The notes below the pieces were generated by a model, which was not told where the DNA came from, ran no database searches, and was given only the letters and a program-made list of their open reading frames with translations. Made by a program: the position numbers and the translations under genes. This document shows, piece by piece, positions 8,440 to 16,277 of a stretch of DNA of 64,000 nucleotides. Positions within the stretch are counted from its first letter, which is position 1; every line of letters starts with the position of its first letter. Origin of the DNA: Streptomyces pluripotens (GTDB taxonomy: Bacteria > Actinomycetota > Actinomycetes > Streptomycetales > Streptomycetaceae). The stretch lies in assembly GCF_000802245.2 (NCBI RefSeq), contig NZ_CP021080.1, positions 6,572,001-6,636,000 on the forward strand. Reading direction: 5' to 3'.

Positions 8440-9296
8440 CGGTCGACAAGCACAGCGCGCCCACGATCGAGCAGCTGATCGACGTGGTCGGCAACAGTTC
8501 GGTCGGCATCACGGTGACCGACCGCACCGGTGCCGTCCTGCTGCACAACAAGGCACAGTCGGTCCTCATGGACGGAGAAGGCGACCACCTCGGCGGCCGG
8601 GTCCTGGTCGACGGCGTGGACGGGCTCTCCAGCCTGCTGGCACGGTTGGAGAAGGCAGGCCGGTTTGAGAACGTCAGGGTCACCTACCGCAGTGCCGACG
8701 GCCGGCAGGAGCGTGCCGCGGCCGTCAACGCCGTGGCGACCGGAAGCGGCGACCAGACCCGGATCCACTGGGTGAGCCGGCCGGAACTCGGCGAGCGGTT
8801 GCCGGTGTCCAACACCAGCAACGAGGACCCCACCTCCGACGCGGCCACCTGGATCCGCACGGTCAACGAGCGGGAGCACCCGACCCTTGCCCCCACCAAG
8901 GAGCACGAGTCGGTACTGCGCGAGTTCTACGAGCTCGCGCCGGTGGCGATCCACCTCATCGGAGCCAACGGCACCGTCATGCACGCCAACCCGGCCGACG
9001 TGGCCCTGGTCGAGTACACCTCCAGCCCCTCCGAGTACGTGGGCGGTCACATCCGCAAGATCTACGAGGACCAGGGGCTGCTCGACGACTTCCTGGCCCG
9101 CTGGGACGAGGACTCGCCGATCATCAACTTCCGGGCGAACTTCGTCACCCGGGACGGTGCCCCCAAGCCCGTACTGATCTTCTCGACGGCGCAGGCGTCC
9201 GGTGGCAACGTCTCCAACACCCGCTGCTTCGTCTTCAACGACCCCGAGCCCCAGCGCGCGCGGGACGCCGTCAGCGCCTTCGGCTGGCCGGCCTGA
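8436..9296 (+). CDS. Double PAS-domain protein without output domain
   Basis: Soluble 286-aa protein with two PAS-like domains. The first is at about residues 8-110 (IDVVGNSSVGITVTDRTGAV, HNKAQSVLMDGEGDHLGGR). The second is at about 160-275 (FYELAPVAIHLIGANGTVMH, NPADVALVEYTSS, FVTRDGAPKPVLIFS). No kinase, cyclase or DNA-binding module follows. It starts inside the thioesterase stop (ATGA) with AACAGGAG upstream. PAS folds bind haem, flavin or small ligands. In an operon of carrier-bound amino-acid oxidation it may sense redox state or NO, or may have been recruited as a catalyst; both are speculation. I recall a PAS protein in the alanosine cluster but cannot verify its similarity to this one. 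Confidence 0.78.
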   Translation: MTVDKHSAPTIEQLIDVVGNSSVGITVTDRTGAVLLHNKAQSVLMDGEGDHLGGRVLVDGVDGLSSLLARLEKAGRFENVRVTYRSADGRQERAAAVNAVATGSGDQTRIHWVSRPELGERLPVSNTSNEDPTSDAATWIRTVNEREHPTLAPTKEHESVLREFYELAPVAIHLIGANGTVMHANPADVALVEYTSSPSEYVGGHIRKIYEDQGLLDDFLARWDEDSPIINFRANFVTRDGAPKPVLIFSTAQASGGNVSNTRCFVFNDPEPQRARDAVSAFGWPA

Positions 9297-9370
9297 GGCG
9301 AGGCGTCCGGAGCCCGGGTCCGCCCGGGTTCCGGACGCATAGACCAGACCTCGACCCGACCATCCCTGGG

Positions 9371-9910
9371 GTGACCGTGTCCAACGTGTTGGTAATTTCG
9401 GGAAGCCCGTCACCGATGTCCAAGACCGAACTCGTCGGGGACCACGTGGCGCGGCGACTGGCCGAGTACGAGTGGCACACCGGGCACCTGAGGGTACGCA
9501 CCCTGCCCGCCACACCACTGCTCCACGCACACGCGGCGCACCCGGCCATCGCCGCCGCGCTGGACCAGGTCTCGCGGGCCGACGGCATCGTGCTGGCCAC
9601 ACCGACGTACAAGGCGAGTTTCTCCGGACTGCTCAAGACGTTCCTCGACTTGCTGCCGCAGTACGGATTCACCCACAAGGCCGTCCTCCCCCTCGCGACC
9701 GGCGGCAGCGCCGCGCACGTCCTGGCGCTGGACTACGCGCTGCGCCCGGTGGTGCACTCCCTGGGCGCCCGGCACGTCGTACAGAGCGTCTTCGTGCTCG
9801 ACAAACACGTGGTCCACGAAGACGGGAACCTGCACATCGGGCAGAGCGGCTCCGTGATGCTCGATGCGGTGATCGAGCAGTTCCGCAAGGCGCTCGTCGG
9901 AACCTCGTGA
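9371..9910 (+). CDS. NADPH-dependent FMN reductase (SsuE-like)
   Basis: Flavodoxin-fold reductase, 179 aa. The N-terminal FMN phosphate loop reads NVLVISGSPSPMSKTE. ATPTYKASFSGLLKTFLDLLP is split here as ATPTYKASFSG and LLKTFLDLLP, the flavin-binding region typical of SsuE/MsuE enzymes. It transfers hydride from NADPH to FMN and would supply reduced flavin to a partner monooxygenase. The only candidate partner nearby is the acyl-CoA dehydrogenase-like protein encoded at 5312. The start GTG 9371 is weakly supported; GTG 9377 is equally possible. It is the last gene of the run and is followed directly by a strong hairpin. Confidence 0.87.
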   Translation: MTVSNVLVISGSPSPMSKTELVGDHVARRLAEYEWHTGHLRVRTLPATPLLHAHAAHPAIAAALDQVSRADGIVLATPTYKASFSGLLKTFLDLLPQYGFTHKAVLPLATGGSAAHVLALDYALRPVVHSLGARHVVQSVFVLDKHVVHEDGNLHIGQSGSVMLDAVIEQFRKALVGTS

Positions 9911-9935
9911 CGGGTGCCGGCGCCGCCGGCACCCG
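9911..9935 (+). terminator. Perfect 11-bp hairpin ending the diaminopropionate operon
   Basis: CGGGTGCCGGC (9911-9921) and GCCGGCACCCG (9925-9935) pair perfectly around a 3-nt loop, starting on the base after the FMN reductase stop codon. Its position makes termination its likely role. Confidence 0.7.
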
Positions 9936-10389
9936 CTGTCGTCGAAGCGGCGCTGCGCCGCCCCCGGCGGTACGCGGTGACCGGCTTCAGCGGACGCGAG
10001 CGGACCACGCCGTCCTCCTCCCGCTCGTTCCCGCCCCGCCCCCAGGGGCTGCGGTGCGGCGGCCCGCCCCCTACACGGAGCGGTGCCGACGGGTGGGACC
10101 GGAGCGTCCGCCGCCCCGAACGGCCGTGTCCGTGTCGCCGGCGGCACCGACCGGTGGGCCGGTGAACTTGGCCAACTGCCCCCGCTGGAGCACCACGACG
10201 GCATCGCAGCTGCACTTGCAGTATTCGAGATCACCGCCGGACGTCCGGTGACTGGACAGCAGTCGCCAGGTCGGCCGTGGCAGGGCGGCGGTGCAGCCCC
10301 ATTCCCGCAGGGGGCAACAGTCGCCAGCCGGCGGCCCGTCCGGGTCGCCCGTCCCGGTGGATCGGTGAGCCCTCGGCGGTGCGGACCGG
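9936..10389. other. Convergent intergenic region, nothing recognised
   Basis: 454 bp between the operon terminator and the 3' end of the convergent transporter gene. Open frames here are short, arginine- and proline-rich, and lack ribosome sites. No repeat or RNA gene was recognised. Confidence 0.5.
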
Positions 10390-11604
10390 TCAGCGGCGGT
10401 CGGGCCGGGCGGGAGAGAGTGCGGCATCGGTGTCGTCTCCCTTCGTGGGCGCCGCGGTTCCGGGCCGCGGCACGGTGGGTTCGGGCAGGGTCCGGAACAG
10501 CAGCCAGCTCAGCGCCGGCATCAGGATCAAGGGGGCCAGGGCGGTGCGCAGGGAGGTCGCGTCGGCGATACCGCCGATGACGGGGCTCATCAGACCGCCG
10601 ATGCTGACGGTCAGGCCGAGGGTGATCCCGCTGGCGGTGCCCATCCGCGAGGGCAGGTAGTCCTGGCCGAGGGTGACCTGGAGTGAGAACGGGACGTACA
10701 GGCCGGCCGAGGTCAGTGCCACGAACACGTACAGGGCTGGACCCGGCACGAAGACCACGCCGGCGACCGCGGCGACCGTCATCAGGTACGACCAGCGGGC
10801 GACCGTGACCCGGTCCCACCGGTTGGCCAGTGCGCCGCCCAGCACGGAGCCGACCGCGCCGCCGAGGTAGAGCACGAACAGTGCCGCGGTCCCCGCGGCG
10901 GTGCTGCCATCCATGCGCTGCTTTGCATACAAAGAGATGAACGTGCTCAGGCCGATGAAGACGATCGAGCGGCACACCACGGCCAGCGACAGCTTCACGA
11001 ACGACCCCTTGTCGTCGTTCCCGGCCGCACCCGCCGGACCGGCCCCCGAGGCCTGCCGCTGTCCCAGAGCACGCAGCACGGGCAGACACAAGGTGCTGCC
11101 GGCGAGCGCAGGCAGCACCAGCAGCGGTGTCAGACGCAGCCCGCCGGTGGCCACGACCGCGGTGACCAAGAGCGGGGCCAGCGCGAAACCGAGGTTGCCG
11201 CCCAGCGAAAACCAGCTCATGGCGCTGTGGCTGCCTTGGCTGGCGAGCCGTGCGACCCGGGCGGACTCGGGGTGGTAGGCGGCCACACCGACGCCGGAGA
11301 TCGCCACGAACACGAGAGTGAGCCCGTACGAACCGCTCACCCCGCTCAGAGCGATGCCCACACCGCCCAGCAGCGTGCTCACCGGCAGCAGCCACGGCAT
11401 CGCCCACCGGTCGGTAAGGACACCGAACACCGGCTGGGCCACCGATGACAGCAAGGAGGCGGCCAACACGATGCCGGAGACGGCGGCGTAGCTGTAGGCG
11501 CGCTCGGCCACGAAGAACGGGACCAAGGACGCCACGGCGCCCTGGTAGACGTCGACACAGGCGTGCCCCACGGACAACAGGGTGATCGATGTATTCCTTC
11601 GCAC
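10390..11604 (-). CDS. MFS exporter (fosmidomycin-resistance-like)
   Basis: Integral membrane exporter of the major facilitator superfamily, 404 aa, with about 12 hydrophobic segments. The first, SITLLSVGHACVDVYQGAV, and the loop GVLTDRWAMPW resemble the fosmidomycin-resistance (Fsr) branch. The second half repeats the pattern (GSVLGGALANRWDR). The start is GTG at 11604, giving MRRNTSIT; no strong ribosome site is visible. It is divergent from a cupin-AraC regulator with only 51 bp between starts, so the regulator probably controls it. It lies next to the diaminopropionate operon and could export that product, but such MFS/AraC pairs also occur alone. Confidence 0.85.
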   Translation of the reverse strand: MRRNTSITLLSVGHACVDVYQGAVASLVPFFVAERAYSYAAVSGIVLAASLLSSVAQPVFGVLTDRWAMPWLLPVSTLLGGVGIALSGVSGSYGLTLVFVAISGVGVAAYHPESARVARLASQGSHSAMSWFSLGGNLGFALAPLLVTAVVATGGLRLTPLLVLPALAGSTLCLPVLRALGQRQASGAGPAGAAGNDDKGSFVKLSLAVVCRSIVFIGLSTFISLYAKQRMDGSTAAGTAALFVLYLGGAVGSVLGGALANRWDRVTVARWSYLMTVAAVAGVVFVPGPALYVFVALTSAGLYVPFSLQVTLGQDYLPSRMGTASGITLGLTVSIGGLMSPVIGGIADATSLRTALAPLILMPALSWLLFRTLPEPTVPRPGTAAPTKGDDTDAALSPARPDRR

Positions 11605-11655
11605 CTCGTCATGATCTGAGCCCGCAACCGTGTCGCACTTCCAATAAGCTGCCGA

Positions 11656-12402
11656 ATGATGACGCAGATCCGCCATGAGCCTGTGGCTCCGACCCGCACC
11701 CAGTGGTTGGCGCCCGGCAGCGCGATAGACGCCCACCGGCACGACGACCACCAGATCGTCTACGCCGGCCGGGGCGTGCTGGGCGTCGCCACCAGCGCCG
11801 GTTCCTGGGTTGCCCCCGGCACCCGTGCCATCTGGGTGCCGGCCGGCACCATGCACGCCCATCAGGCCCACGGCGAACTTGAGCTGCACCTGGTCGGGCT
11901 GCCCGCGACCGAGAACCCGCTCAGCCTGGACACCCCGACCGTGCTGGCCGTGAGCCCGCTGCTGCGCGAACTGATCGTCGCCTACACCCGCACCCCGGAC
12001 GACGACAGTCCCGAGCGGGCCCGTCTGCGTGCGGTGCTGATCGACCAGCTGAGAGTGTCGCCGCAGCAGCCACTGCACCTGCCCACGCCTTCTTCGCCCC
12101 TGTTGCGGGCGGTGTGCGACATCCTGCGCGCCGATCCCGCGGACGGCCGCACGCTCGCCGAACTGGGCCGCGAGGTCGGGGCGAGCGACCGCACCCTGTC
12201 CCGGCTGTTCCGGCGCGACCTGGGCATGACGTTCCCGCAGTGGCGCACCCAGCTGCGGCTCCACCATGCGCTGGTCCTGCTTGCCGGGAGAACTCCGGTG
12301 ACCGCCGTGGCGCACCGGTGCGGCTGGTCGTCGGCCAGCGCGTTCATCGACGTCTTCCGGCGTACCTTCGGTCACACGCCGGGCTCTCACTCGATCGGTT
12401 GA
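11656..12402 (+). CDS. Cupin-AraC family transcriptional regulator
   Basis: Regulator of 248 aa with an N-terminal cupin (about 15-95: PGSAIDAHRHDDHQIVYAGR, TRAIWVPAGTMHAHQAHG) and a C-terminal AraC/XylS pair of helix-turn-helices (about 150-245: TLAELGREVGASDRTLSRLF, VTAVAHRCGWSSASAFIDVF, RRTFGHTP). The His-rich cupin could bind a metal or a small effector. It is divergently transcribed from the MFS exporter with 51 bp between. Published work on L-alanosine describes a required cupin-AraC fusion regulator (AlnA), which makes this neighbour noteworthy. However, cupin-AraC/MFS pairs are common, so pathway membership is uncertain. Confidence 0.88.
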   Translation: MMTQIRHEPVAPTRTQWLAPGSAIDAHRHDDHQIVYAGRGVLGVATSAGSWVAPGTRAIWVPAGTMHAHQAHGELELHLVGLPATENPLSLDTPTVLAVSPLLRELIVAYTRTPDDDSPERARLRAVLIDQLRVSPQQPLHLPTPSSPLLRAVCDILRADPADGRTLAELGREVGASDRTLSRLFRRDLGMTFPQWRTQLRLHHALVLLAGRTPVTAVAHRCGWSSASAFIDVFRRTFGHTPGSHSIG

Positions 12403-12543
12403 GGGCCCCGCGGAACCGGGGGTCCGGCCGCCGGCTGCCGCGGGCTGCGGCGTACCGGTCGGCTGTGCCCCTGGTGGGGCGGCGGGGATCTCGGGGGAGC
12501 GGCCGACCGTCGTGGGCGGGTACGGTGCCCGCTGTCTCCTCGC

Positions 12544-13029
12544 TTATGGCCCGGCGGGCTGTGCGCGCCCCTGGGCGGATTCACCCTTGAGCTTGGCCCA
12601 GACCGTGTTGAGGGCGGCGATGTCCGTGTCGTCGAGGAGGTCGTCGAAGACGTCGGCCAGGGCGTGGCGCCGCGTGGCGTCGGCCTCGGCGAAGACCCGT
12701 CGGCCGTCGTCGGTGAGGGCTATGCGCACCGACCTGGCGTCGGTCGGCGAGGGCACACGCTCGATGAGGCCGCGGGCCTGGAGCGCGTCGACGACCCGGG
12801 ACACCTGACTCCGGCTGAGCAGGGTCTTCGCCCCGAGTACCGAGGGCGCGACGGGCTCCGGCTGCGCCTGCAGCCAGAGCATGACCTCGAACCAGGACAG
12901 GGGCAGGTCCTGGGCACGGGACAGTGCGTGGTCCACCCGGGCGGTCAGGGTGGTGCCCGCCCAGACGAGGCCGTAGAAGGCGTGATCACGCCCTGACAGT
13001 TCTCCCAGGGTGATGTCGTCGCGGCTCAT
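12544..13029 (-). CDS. MarR-family repressor (unit 1)
   Basis: Dimeric winged-helix regulator, 161 aa. The DNA-binding helices lie in LLSRSQVSRVVDALQARGLI and the beta wing in RVPSPTDARSVRIALTDDG; the flanking helices form the dimer interface. The start is the ATG ending at 13029 (MSRDDITLGELSG). An upstream extension in frame runs through the operator region and is unlikely to be translated. It is divergent from a short-chain dehydrogenase gene, and the 98-bp space holds two palindromes and a TATAAT box, as expected for autoregulation and control of its neighbour. Confidence 0.9.
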   Translation of the reverse strand: MSRDDITLGELSGRDHAFYGLVWAGTTLTARVDHALSRAQDLPLSWFEVMLWLQAQPEPVAPSVLGAKTLLSRSQVSRVVDALQARGLIERVPSPTDARSVRIALTDDGRRVFAEADATRRHALADVFDDLLDDTDIAALNTVWAKLKGESAQGRAQPAGP

Positions 13030-13047
13030 GAGATGAGCGTACCGAGG

Positions 13048-13087
13048 GTGCGTGCACACGCACGCCGTATAATGTGTGTACACGCAC
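13048..13087. promoter_or_regulatory. Two palindromic MarR operators flanking a TATAAT box
   Basis: GTGCGTG-CA-CACGCAC (13048-13063) has perfect 7-bp arms. GTGTGTACACGCAC (13074-13087) is a near copy. TATAAT at 13068-13073 lies between them, about 55 bp before the dehydrogenase start. A MarR dimer bound here would block both divergent genes. Confidence 0.75.
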
Positions 13088-13127
13088 ATAATGAATGTTG
13101 GCCCCCATTCTGGAAGAGAGCACTGCC

Positions 13128-13985
13128 ATGACCCGTGCCGACACCTCCGGCAAGACCGTACTGATCACAGGCGCCTCCTCGGGCATCGGATTGGCTGCCG
13201 CGGTGGCCTGCGCGCGGACGGGGTGGACCGTCGTGGCCACCATGCGCGACCTGCGCAAGGCGGACGCCCTGCGCGAGGCGGCGGCCGGCGCCGGTGTCGG
13301 GCACCGGGTGCATACCAAGCGCCTCGACGTCGTCGACCCCGGGACCGTGGCCTCCTGCATCGACGAGTCCGCCGCCGAGTTCGGCCGCCTCGACGCGTTG
13401 GTCAACAACGCGGGGGCCGGGCAGGTCGGCACCATCGAGCAGGGCACGGTCGAGGACGTCCGCGCCGCCATGGAGGTGAACTTCTTCGGTGTCGTCGGCG
13501 TCACGCGCGCGGCCCTGCCGCACCTGCGTACCGCCCGCGGTCGTCTCCTCACCGTCACCAGCGTCGGTGGTGTCGTCGGACAGCCCTTCAACGAGGCCTA
13601 CTGTGCGGCCAAGTTCGCGGTGGAGGGCTTCATGGAGTCCCTCGCCCCGGTTGCCGCGACCGTCGGCGTCGATGTCACGGTGGTCGAACCCGGGGCGGTG
13701 GCAAGCGAATTCGTATCCAACGTGGGCCTGGACGTGTCCGCGATGCTGGACGACGCCGGCCCCTACGCCCCGGCCCTCAGGGCCTATATCGACCGCACTC
13801 GGCAGTCCTTCAGCAGCGCCCAGACGCCCGCACAGGCCGCCGCTCCGATCGTCGAGGCGCTGAACTGCGACAAGCCGCCGTTCCGGATCCAGACCTCAGA
13901 CTGGGCGCGGGAGTTCGTCGGTACGAAGCTCACCGATCTGGACGGTTCCGGCGTCACCGGCATGACGGCGGGTTGGGTCGGCTGA
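13128..13985 (+). CDS. Short-chain dehydrogenase/reductase
   Basis: Classical SDR, 285 aa, NAD(P)-dependent and cytoplasmic. The nucleotide loop is [18 protein letters not shown], followed by LVNNAGAG. The catalytic Ser is in LTVTSVGGVVG and the Tyr-x3-Lys in NEAYCAAKFAVEGF. ATG 13128 is preceded by GGAAGAGAG. It is the target of the divergent MarR repressor and probably reduces a carbonyl compound or drug-like inducer. The substrate cannot be read from sequence. The C-terminal tail is somewhat longer than in minimal SDRs, as in the oxidoreductases often annotated beside MarR genes. Confidence 0.9.
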   Translation: MTRADTSGKTVLITGASSGIGLAAAVACARTGWTVVATMRDLRKADALREAAAGAGVGHRVHTKRLDVVDPGTVASCIDESAAEFGRLDALVNNAGAGQVGTIEQGTVEDVRAAMEVNFFGVVGVTRAALPHLRTARGRLLTVTSVGGVVGQPFNEAYCAAKFAVEGFMESLAPVAATVGVDVTVVEPGAVASEFVSNVGLDVSAMLDDAGPYAPALRAYIDRTRQSFSSAQTPAQAAAPIVEALNCDKPPFRIQTSDWAREFVGTKLTDLDGSGVTGMTAGWVG

Positions 13986-14146
13986 CCGGTCCGACCGATG
14001 GGTGCTCCGTCGGCGCCGGTGGTCGTTGTGCCGGTGCGCGGCACCCGGCCGGCCGTGCGGACTGCGGGGCGCCGCCGTCCGGCCCGTGCCGTAGTCGCGT
14101 GGTGTGCGACGGGGAGTACGAGCGCGCCCGCTGCGGCCGGCTCGGT

Positions 14147-14584
14147 TCAGGCGGCTTCGGGCGGCGCCGTGAAGGCGCGCTCCAGCAGCGTGTACAAGGT
14201 GTCCCGTTCCTGCGTGCTCAGTCGCTCCAGGCCGGCGATCGTGTGGTGCATCCTGCCGCGGATGGTGTCGATGACCCGCTCGCCGTCGGCGGTGAGGGCG
14301 ACGTTCTTGACGCGCCGGTCGGACGGGCTGGGCTCGCGGCGTACCAGGCCGCGCTTCTCCAGCCGGTCGACGATCCCGGTCATGTTCGAGGCGTCACAGG
14401 TCAGGGTGGTGGCCAGGACGCTCATGGACGCGGCTCCCCGTCGCAGCACGGTGAGTGTCTTGCCCTGGCTGGCCGTGAGGTTCTCCCTCGCGGCGGAGAC
14501 CGTGAAGTCGCCGTAGTAGGCGGCCAGTGACACGGAGAGGAGCTCCATGAGTCGGGCCGTGTCGGTGCCGGCGGTTCCTGTCAT
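14147..14584 (-). CDS. MarR-family repressor (unit 2)
   Basis: MarR regulator, 145 aa. The recognition region is VLATTLTCDASNMTGIVDRL, with wing RREPSPSDRRVKNVALTADG. ATG 14584 is preferred over GTG 14593 because AGGGTGA sits about 6 nt upstream of the ATG. It is divergent from a DHA2-family exporter, and the space between carries two CTTGA-N5-TCAAG operators. The arrangement is that of a multidrug efflux pump under a ligand-released repressor. Confidence 0.88.
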   Translation of the reverse strand: MTGTAGTDTARLMELLSVSLAAYYGDFTVSAARENLTASQGKTLTVLRRGAASMSVLATTLTCDASNMTGIVDRLEKRGLVRREPSPSDRRVKNVALTADGERVIDTIRGRMHHTIAGLERLSTQERDTLYTLLERAFTAPPEAA

Positions 14585-14607
14585 GCGCGTCACCCTACGC
14601 CAAAAAA

Positions 14608-14662
14608 CTTGACGATCTCAAGCAATGGAGGCTACCGTCCCGCATTGCTTGAAGTTATCAAG
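14608..14662. promoter_or_regulatory. Paired CTTGA-N5-TCAAG operators
   Basis: Identical half-site layouts occur at 14608-14622 and 14648-14662. The inner halves also form a larger perfect inverted repeat, TCAAGCAATG (14618-14627) against CATTGCTTGA (14643-14652). A further TCAAG half lies at 14674-14678. All sit between the divergent MarR and exporter genes. Confidence 0.8.
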
Positions 14663-14734
14663 TATCAACGTTCTCAAGTAGTTCATCCGGGTACTCCAAC
14701 AGTTCACCGGGTCATGAAACAGGGGGAGACGCAC

Positions 14735-16234
14735 GTGTCTCACGCACAGCAGGCGGTGCCTCGACGGCGCTCAGGAGACACCACGGTCGTCCTGGTGCTC
14801 GGGCTTGCCGCCATGGTCGTTTCGATGATGCAGACCCTGGTCGTCCCGATCCTGGGCATCATCCAGAACGACCTCAAGGCCACGACCGCCAACGTCAGCT
14901 GGGTGGCCACGGCCACGCTGCTCTCGGCGGCCGTCTTCACCCCGCTGTTCGGCCGCTTCGGCGATCAGCACGGAAAGAAGCCCACCCTCGTCGGCGTGCT
15001 GCTCGTGATGATTGCGGGCTCGGTGCTCGCCGCTACCACCACCTCGCTGACCTGGTTGATCGTCGGCCGGGTGATGCAGGGAGCGGCAACCGCGATCTTC
15101 CCCCTGGCCCTGTCCATCCTGCGCGAAGAGATCAGGCCGGAGAAGCTGCACGGCGCCATGGCCCTGGTCAGCGGCACACTGGCGTTCGGCAGCGGACTCG
15201 CGCTGGTCGGCGCTGGCCTGCTCACCCGGGGCTCCGCCCCCGATTACCATCGGGTCTTCTGGCTCGCGGTCCTGCTCGCCGTGGTGGCGCTGGCCGGCGT
15301 CCTGTTCATCGTGCCCGCCTCCCGGACGAAGACGGGGGGACGCACGGACTGGCTCGGTGCCCTCACCCTGGCGGCGCTGCTGGTGCTGTTCCTGCTGCCC
15401 ATCTCCCAGGGGCACCAGTGGGGATGGACGTCCGGCCGGACGGTCGGCTCCTTCGCCGGGGCGGTCGTGATGGCGGTGGTCTGGGTCGTCGCCGAGCGCA
15501 AGGTAGCGGAACCGATGGTGGACATGAAGATGTTCGCCCACCCTCCCGTCCTCTTCACCAACCTGGCCGGCCTGATGCTGGGCTTTGCGATGTTTGCCCA
15601 GTTCATCGGCGTCTCGTACCTCGTCCAGATGCCCGAGCACGTCGTCGGCTACGGCTTCGGAGCCTCCGTGCTGGAGGCGTCCGTCGTGTACCTGCTGCCG
15701 ACCACACTCGTTTCGCTGGTGGGCGCGCAGGTGGGCGGTGTGCTGGTGCGCCGGCTCGGCGCACGCGTCACGCTGGCCGTCGGGGCCTGCTTCGGCGTGC
15801 TCGGCTTCACCTGGCTGAGCGCAGCGCACGACACCACGGCCTCGGTGATCGGCGCGGGCATGGTCATCGGCTTGGCGATCAGCTTCGGTTACGCAGCGAT
15901 GCCCGCGCTTATCGTCGCCGGAGTCCCGGCCCATCAGACCGGCATCGCCAACGGCATCAACTCCATCTCCCGGTCGGTCGGCAGCGCCATAGCGAGCGCG
16001 GTGATCACCTCACTGCTCGCGTCGAAGACCGTCCCGCTGCCCGCCGGCATGCCCGCACTGCCCGAGGAGAGCCAGTTCACGCTGAGCTTCGTCATCGCGG
16101 GCGCCGCGTTCTTCCTGGTCGTCGTCGTGGCCGTCCTCGCGCTCAAGCCGGACCGTGCGCCGGTGCTGAAGGCGGCCGCAGAAACCGGGGCGACCAAGGG
16201 TGCGGAGGCCGAACTCGCTGCTGAGACCGTGTGA
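14735..16234 (+). CDS. DHA2-family MFS drug exporter
   Basis: Integral membrane proton antiporter of the DHA2 (EmrB/QacA-like) family, 499 aa, with about 14 hydrophobic segments. It has the motif A loop TPLFGRFGDQHGKKPTL and a motif C-like GSGLALVGAGLL. GTG 14735 is chosen for the AGGGGGAG at 14721-14728; the longer frame from 14609 runs across the operators. Divergent MarR and operator sites imply repression relieved by a transported ligand. The substrate is unknown. Confidence 0.88.
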   Translation: MSHAQQAVPRRRSGDTTVVLVLGLAAMVVSMMQTLVVPILGIIQNDLKATTANVSWVATATLLSAAVFTPLFGRFGDQHGKKPTLVGVLLVMIAGSVLAATTTSLTWLIVGRVMQGAATAIFPLALSILREEIRPEKLHGAMALVSGTLAFGSGLALVGAGLLTRGSAPDYHRVFWLAVLLAVVALAGVLFIVPASRTKTGGRTDWLGALTLAALLVLFLLPISQGHQWGWTSGRTVGSFAGAVVMAVVWVVAERKVAEPMVDMKMFAHPPVLFTNLAGLMLGFAMFAQFIGVSYLVQMPEHVVGYGFGASVLEASVVYLLPTTLVSLVGAQVGGVLVRRLGARVTLAVGACFGVLGFTWLSAAHDTTASVIGAGMVIGLAISFGYAAMPALIVAGVPAHQTGIANGINSISRSVGSAIASAVITSLLASKTVPLPAGMPALPEESQFTLSFVIAGAAFFLVVVVAVLALKPDRAPVLKAAAETGATKGAEAELAAETV

Positions 16235-16277
16235 GCGGCCGTCCCGGCAGGTCCGACCGCTACCAGGTCGCCTGACC

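Noticed and set aside
1..9910. Nitrous-acid biosynthesis genes (creD/creE type) expected for an alanosine cluster
   Set aside because: None is found in the window; the alanosine assignment therefore stays a hypothesis.
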